Source of the DNA: Pelargonium cotyledonis
Lineage: Eukaryota; Streptophyta; Magnoliopsida; Geraniales; Geraniaceae
DNA: 26,488 nucleotides
Direction: 5' to 3'
NCBI GenBank assembly: GCA_036897625.1
Contig: JAYMTA010000586.1
Coordinates: 1-26,488, forward strand
Part shown: positions 21,357 through 26,488 of the stretch, piece after piece
How positions within the stretch are numbered: the first letter of the stretch is position 1
Layout of the letters: the number at the start of each line of letters is the position of its first letter
Translations under genes and position numbers: made by a program
Notes under the pieces: generated by a model
The model's input: only the letters and a program-made list of their open reading frames with translations
What the model was told of the DNA's origin: nothing
Databases searched by the model: none

Positions 21357-24300
21357 TCAAGTTTCATCAGCTGCACCAGTTGGAGAACCAGGAATGTATG
21401 GAACAAAGCCTCTTCCTCCAAACATAGGTCTCATGCACTTGTCATCAAATTTTCTCCACCAGTAGTGGACTGTTGTAGTTGGGTGGCTCATCAGCAACCT
21501 CAAGCTACTTCTCTTAGGTTCTGGTTGATTGTTGTTGTTTTGGTCACTTGGTCCACCATGTTCAAAGAACAGCAACCTTAGATCATCCAAACTTTGCATA
21601 TCAGTTGCATCTGATGTTTGCTTTGGATGTCTCAAGAGCACTGTGTCTATCAGAAGCTTGGTTACAGAGCCAAACACCTGTTCAATGAGTTTCATCGGAG
21701 TCTTTGTCAAGAAAATGCAGAAAGAGAAACAAATGGTACTGAGATGGAAGCCTAATATGGTTGGCAATTTGGACCAGAACCAACGGGCACCCGAAACCCG
21801 ACTCACATTTTTGTGGGTTAATTTGGATCGTATAGTATTATGGAGTCAATGATTTTTAGGCCTGGTTGGGTCTACCACAAAAGATGTGCTAATTGGGTCG
21901 AGCAACCCACACATTTTCCATATCACTTTGTGCATCGGGCAAGGGTTAGGTCTTTTCAACTTGATTCAAACTGGACCCAAAATCTGAATTGTCAGCACTA
22001 ACACGTGCTACATAACATTGGTAACCCACCAAAAATAACTCCTAGACTAATTCATTTCTAGAATGAATATCTTGGTGATTCTCCCTAAAAAATTGAGGGA
22101 TTAGAAGTAACTTACCACTGTACTAAACAAAACAACAATTATGGTACTTGTGATCAACAATGCACTATCTGACTCTGAGGATTTTGAGAACTGCAATATC
22201 GTTGACAGTAAATGTAATGAGCAATTTGAAGAACAGAACATCATTTGCAACCAAATATTTGAAGAAAAGAAAATGAAAATCACAAGTTACCTCATTATAG
22301 GACAAAGCAATAGTAACTGCACCTCTCATTAGGCCTGCCCACCATATTATAAACTGAGAATTCAAATATATAGTCAGAGAGCTTACACTATAGCTTCAAG
22401 AAAACAGAACATTGTGCATAAATATATTGGATGCAAATTATAGCACCTGCTGCCGGAATTTAATCTTCTCAGACTCTCTTTTCTTCGTGAAGTTTGCAAT
22501 GTTCGCAAGAGGAAACACAAAGGCTGCTCTTCCGACTAAAACTAATGCGAACAACGTTGAGCTCACAGCAACTGAAGTCGCTGGACTGGATTGAGGTGCA
22601 TGAACAAGACAGATTGTTATGATCTCATTTGTTGAACGCTAATGAAACAATTATGGATTCTTTGGTTTCATTCTTAATCGTAGCGATTTTGTCAGTACTG
22701 AAACATATAAGTCATTCCACTATATGTAGATCAACCAAAACATATAACAATCACAACAAGGTCTAGGAGTGAAACTGAAAGTAGTAGCATTACCTTGCAT
22801 TACTGCTTTTCCATTTGTCGATGTCCAATGCATCCATTCCAACGTAAAGGAATATAAATGTTTCTGTGATAAATGATATTGTAGCAAATGTATGCCTGAA
22901 ACCATCAAGCATCAATACTATGACTAAGAATATTTAACTAGAATAAAGCTGTGATTGAACTCTAATAGAGTAAGTAATAAGGGTTTTCATATTCCATTCT
23001 GGACCAGACCGGTCTGGACTGGTCCGGGTTCGGTTGGTTTCCCGGTCCGGACTGTAATTTGAACACCCCTAAATCAACCTATATTTAATACTCTATGAAC
23101 ACTTGCCCACTTTTCCTATTAGACATGTTTGTTATAGGTCTACATTTTCTTTTCTTTTTCCCTTATAACTTCTTATGCATGATTATTATAACTCATAAAC
23201 TTTCTATGTGATTTCAAAGGGTCATGAAATCCACATTTTACATTTAGGTTATTTCGGGTTTTCGTTGCCATAAAAACTTATCCATATTTTCATCATGACA
23301 ATATGAAGAAGAGACAAGCTGCTAAGCAAGTTTATTAAGGTGTAGGGATAGCTCAACATTTTCTTGGTAATATCATGCAGTGTTTATGGTTTAAACATTA
23401 ACAACAAATTACTACTACACAATCTATACATTTACACTAGATAGAAGGTGGCTGCCAAGGTCTACGTTTATAGTAATTTTTTTCTGCATAATTTTGTAAC
23501 TTTTGACCAATGCATCCCAAATTAAAATTAGTAATGGATTATATATACTTACTTGGTTGTTATCCGTGAGCTTTCCGTAACATTGTGCCATGTGTAGTGT
23601 GACATGACAATGCCACAGAAGAAAACTGTCAAAATCCCACTAAGAGACAGGAGCTGGAAAAAAGAGAGCGAAATTTATCAGTTTCTGCCCATCAGGCACT
23701 ACGCTATTTATGCAATCTCTAAGTTTTTGTTCTTCTTAGCGCGCTACTCCTAGATTTAGCACATACTTTCCAGTAGTTGAAGTCAAGATGTTTAAAGTTT
23801 AAACCAGAGCACCTACAAAAATTTATGCAATATAACTGAAACTATAGTACTGTAAATGTTATTGGTCATTACAAAAACATGCACATTAGTTCTTTGGGAT
23901 TCAAACCAATTAATCGAAACTTGAAAGCAAAAAAAGATGTGTGTCGTACCTCTGCCAACATGTATGACAAATAAGCCATAATCATCATGATTGCAATTTC
24001 TCGATCTGTGGAGTGCCTGTTGGTGAGAAAACGATAACAAGATCAGTGAAATCACAGATACAAACACATAGAACTATAATCAATAACAAATTATACAGAT
24101 TAAGCACTACACATCTTTTTCCCGCTCCAACAACTTCAGATAAAAACAATGATCACTGAAACGTATTTTTTGAGGAAGAAAACAAATTATATATTGCTAT
24201 GGTATGGTCTGGAAAATTTGAAGTAGCAAATGCTGGAGCATAGACAAATGAATGTAACAGAGAGGAAAGGAGATTCTCGAAGCAAAGATCACTGTCACAG

Positions 24301-26488
24301 TTCACTATACCTTCCGAAATAAAGTGTTTTTATGATAAAAGCACTTAGAAGACCCACCTGAAACATATGCAAACACACATCATTAGTAGAACACATTTGT
24401 TTTGAGATAAATCGCACATACAAGATAAAATGTGTCACAATTTTTGTGGAAAAAACCGTCAAGTGAATTATGTATATGAATGAACTCCAAATGATTTTTG
24501 TTTCCCGAAAACAGAACTTACAGCTAAACCAAGAGCGGTACTGGTGAATAAGAGGTAAAGGAAGGTTCCCAACAATTTCAATGCTGTCAAAGCATCGATG
24601 TTGTTGAAATCAAGTGATTGGACTGAATTGAAAAGTACAATAGAGGTAGCATCGTTGACTACTCCTTCTCCAAATACTACACTGTAAAGGAACGGTGTTT
24701 CATCTTGACTGAGAACCTTGAACATGAGAGAAAGAGCACATATTAATGGCACATTTCGAGTTTTCACATAAAAGTTGTTTCGAGAAAAGGATAATAAGGG
24801 CAGCCTAGTGACAAGGCTACCGCCATTGTGGCGTCTAGGGAGGGTTATTTGTGTCCACGACCTTCCCTTTGCGTTTGCAGAGAGACTGTTTCCCAGACTC
24901 AAACCCGTGGCCTCAGGGCAGCAACCTTCCTGTTGCACCAAGGCTCACCCAAAAAGATGACTAAATCTATGTACCTGTAGTGTACAGACTGAATCAGTTG
25001 CCGAAAGTATGGCACCAACAGCTGCGAGTGTAGATAATTAAAATGATCAGCATATAATGATAGAGAGGTTGGCAAGAATGGAAAATCAATTCAACATAGC
25101 GAATTATACATAAATACTCTTGAATGTCCAGATTTTTCACACCAATCTTCTTGAAAAGAAAAAAAGCACCTACAGAGTTTTGACAAATAATAATGAAGTC
25201 AGGCTCTTGTTTGTTAATATGTTAAGGGATATAAAACCTGAAAATGAAAGTCATCAAAACAACATAGAAAACTCATTGAACAAGTTGTGAATCATATGTT
25301 TTTGTTTCAGATCAGGAAAATTCAGTTTAGAGTTCAAGAACCACTGATGCAGGAGATGGGGCAACACCGGGATTGACAGTGATGTCTAGGCCGTATTTTC
25401 AGGCTCTTAGCTCATTTGAATGGGCGTTTGGGTCATTTACATTTTCAGCAATTTTCAGATATTTTGAATTTGGGATTACTTTCAGCTATTGTTTGGACTT
25501 TGAATTATAACTAACTATTGTGCAATGACTTGTGTTTTCTAAATTTCATACGAGAACTAGGGTATCTCTAGCTTTCTTGTGTTTTGGCCGTCATTTTCAA
25601 TAAAAGGTGCATCAAACAGGCAATGGTGGAAAAGATAAGAGCCCATAGATCTTACACAGTGATATGAGGCAAAATGAAATCACAGTGCCAAATACTCCAA
25701 ACAACAAAATTGTAGTGAAGTTCTTGAAAAACTGTTTCTTCTTGACCTGGAAACTGAAACAAAATCCAAAAGTTAAGATATAAATCTCAAGTCTGATTGT
25801 TTCTTCATATTCGAATAAAAAAGACTGTCTACAAGATCCAACAGATTGTTAGTGTAACTGTGTGGCAACAAGAAGGAAGTTGAGATCTTCATTAATCATT
25901 ACCATAGAACAACAAAATAAAAAAAAACAAATCATTTACCAAAGAAAGTTGGGGTCAGCTACATGAATCCTAACGCAAAACTCCTCGTGATCTCTTCCTT
26001 GTTTCTTCTTTCACCACGTCGTCTTATCCAACACTATCTCCACTGTGAAGTCATGCCTATCAAATCTTCACTCGTAATCTTATCCCATCTTACCATAGCA
26101 CATAGGCCCAACCCCTAACCCGTCAAATGGGACTAACCTCCCTACACTCCTCATGTCCAAATTGAAACTTTATGCACATTTACAAAGTTCCGTGTACCAA
26201 ATTGTGTATCAGTCTAAAGTTCGTGAACCATCTTTAATCGAAACTAACTCAATTCTTGCTCGGGTAGCTTCAATCTCGATCTTACACTTCCTAATTTTAC
26301 CATAAATTCACTAACCCCACACAATCTCAAGTGACCAAGAATTGGAAATTGCAATCACAATTATAAACAAAACTTGAGAAACGCATCAACCCACAATCCA
26401 AAACCAAAACATTTCAAACAAAATTCCCAAAACAGTAAAAACATAAACAACACAAACATACCCAGCACAGAATATAATCGGAGGAAGC
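21357..26488 (-). CDS. NHX: NHX-type Na+(K+)/H+ antiporter, 5' end outside window
   Basis: Thirteen exons, 5' to 3': 26488(partial)-26462, 25753-25656, 25169-25110, 25021-24975, 24716-24522, 24357-24311, 24016-23950, 23653-23553, 22895-22794, 22585-22447, 22353-22291, 22190-22116 and 21677-21357 (TGA). They join in phase into 446 residues; a full plant NHX has about 530-550. Landmarks: LPPIIFCAG, the end of the amiloride-binding region, then FQVKKKQFFKNF, AILSATDSVCTLQ, the ion-binding VVFGEGVVNDATS, FFCGIVMSHYTWHNVT, FIFLYVGMDALDIDKW, IIWWAGLMRGAV and the tail MRPMFGGRGFVPYIPGSPT. The family exchanges Na+ or K+ for H+ at the tonoplast and sets vacuolar pH and ion stores. Multiple membrane helices are evident. 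Oddities: Cys where other members I recall have Asn in IIFNAG, and a loop (FSKSSESDSALL) unlike the usual His/Gly-rich one. The subtype cannot be fixed; a less-studied NHX3/NHX4-like member is possible. Confidence 0.93.
21840..22004 (+). repeat. Dispersed gaattgtcagc repeat, copy B
   Basis: The 3' part (cgggcaagggttaggtctttt, then ggacccaaaatctgaattgtcagcactaac) matches copy A. This copy extends left through ggttgggtctacc..gggtcgagcaaccc, so it is the longest and the best guide to the full element. Lies in the last NHX intron. Confidence 0.5.
22995..23072. repeat. ccggtccgg-rich element in NHX intron
   Basis: Consists of overlapping near-palindromes, such as accagaccggtctgg and cccggtccgg, ending ctgtaatttgaacacccct. 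Comparable sequences pepper many plant genomes as parts of short non-autonomous elements. It could form a strong hairpin. Confidence 0.45.
24791..24950 (-). mobile_element. Au-type SINE in NHX intron
   Basis: On the minus strand the element starts gggtgagccttggtgcaaca at 24950, with an A box TTGGTGCAACAGG (24941-24929) and a B-box region gggtttgagtctggg (24906-24892). The middle and 3' part, ggcggtagccttgtcactag then gctgccctta, match the order of the Au SINE consensus as I remember it (gggagcctt.., gagcttt.gtgcac.gggctgccctt). Length about 155 bp. It lies in the intron between NHX exons 24975-25021 and 24522-24716, in the same orientation as the gene. No clean target-site duplication was found. 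Confidence 0.75.
25930..26150 (-). mobile_element. LINE (RTE-type) 3'-end relic
   Basis: Minus-strand gattcatgtagctgacccc then aactttctttgg (about 25967-25937) closely resembles the 3' terminus of plant RTE-clade LINEs (gattcatatagccgacccc, aacttgtttggg) as I remember it. The upstream 150 bp on that strand (ccatttgacgggttagg.., cttatgatt-like blocks) could be the adjoining 3' UTR, but no reverse-transcriptase coding sequence is present. Lies in the NHX intron before exon 25753-25656. Ends are approximate. Confidence 0.45.

Noticed and set aside
24468-24941. 157-codon minus-strand frame seeming to extend an NHX exon at both ends
   Set aside because: The middle is the true exon 24522-24716; the N-terminal extension is intron and the SINE, and the C-terminal end is read-through past the donor at 24521.
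1-26488. CRISPR array, operon, prophage or defence system
   Set aside because: The window is intron-rich plant nuclear DNA; tandem repeats here lack spacers of uniform length and associated genes.
1-26488. Biosynthetic gene cluster
   Set aside because: The five loci belong to unrelated processes (nitrogen metabolism, photosystem II repair, ion transport, ester hydrolysis, TLDc stress protein).

Overview
This is nuclear DNA of a flowering plant, almost certainly a eudicot. The coding parts are split into many short exons by AT-rich GT..AG introns, the genes are plant-specific (plastid-targeted TLP18.3, vacuolar-type NHX antiporter, plant glutamine-dependent asparagine synthetase, GDSL esterase), and the introns and spacers hold plant-type SINEs and a Stowaway-like MITE. 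I cannot name the species.

Layout, left to right. (1) 190-4135 (+): an 8-exon gene for a 370-residue TLDc-domain protein. (2) 4136-5555: a convergent spacer with repeat relics. (3) 5556-11503 (-): a 14-exon gene for a 586-residue class II asparagine synthetase (ASN2/ASN3-like), with a Stowaway-like MITE in one intron and a TATA box just upstream. (4) 11604-13735: a spacer with one good and one weak tRNA-derived SINE. (5) 13947-14187 (+): an intact GDSL-esterase first exon with no exons 2-5 of its own, followed at 15286-17683 (+) by a complete 5-exon GDSL esterase gene (388 residues). The orphan exon could splice in frame into that gene. (6) 18436-20430 (-): a 3-exon gene for TLP18.3, a thylakoid protein of photosystem II repair (291 residues), with a tandem repeat array filling intron 1. 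(7) 21357-26488 (-): the 3' 13 exons of an NHX-type Na+(K+)/H+ antiporter, running off the right edge.

I worked out the exon models by hand from protein-family knowledge, GT..AG sites and codon phase. Every model closes in frame, with total coding lengths of 1113, 1761, 1167 and 876 nt for the four complete genes. The five loci are ordinary housekeeping or metabolic genes and form no pathway or cluster. From memory, the GDSL gene and TLP18.3 look like neighbours At1g54790 and At1g54780 of Arabidopsis, so that pair may be conserved microsynteny.

I found no previously undescribed multi-gene system. The parts most worth a second look are duplications: the doubled GDSL promoter plus first exon, a decayed copy of the start of TLD exon 2 inside its upstream intron, the intron repeat arrays, and several small dispersed repeats shared among introns and spacers.
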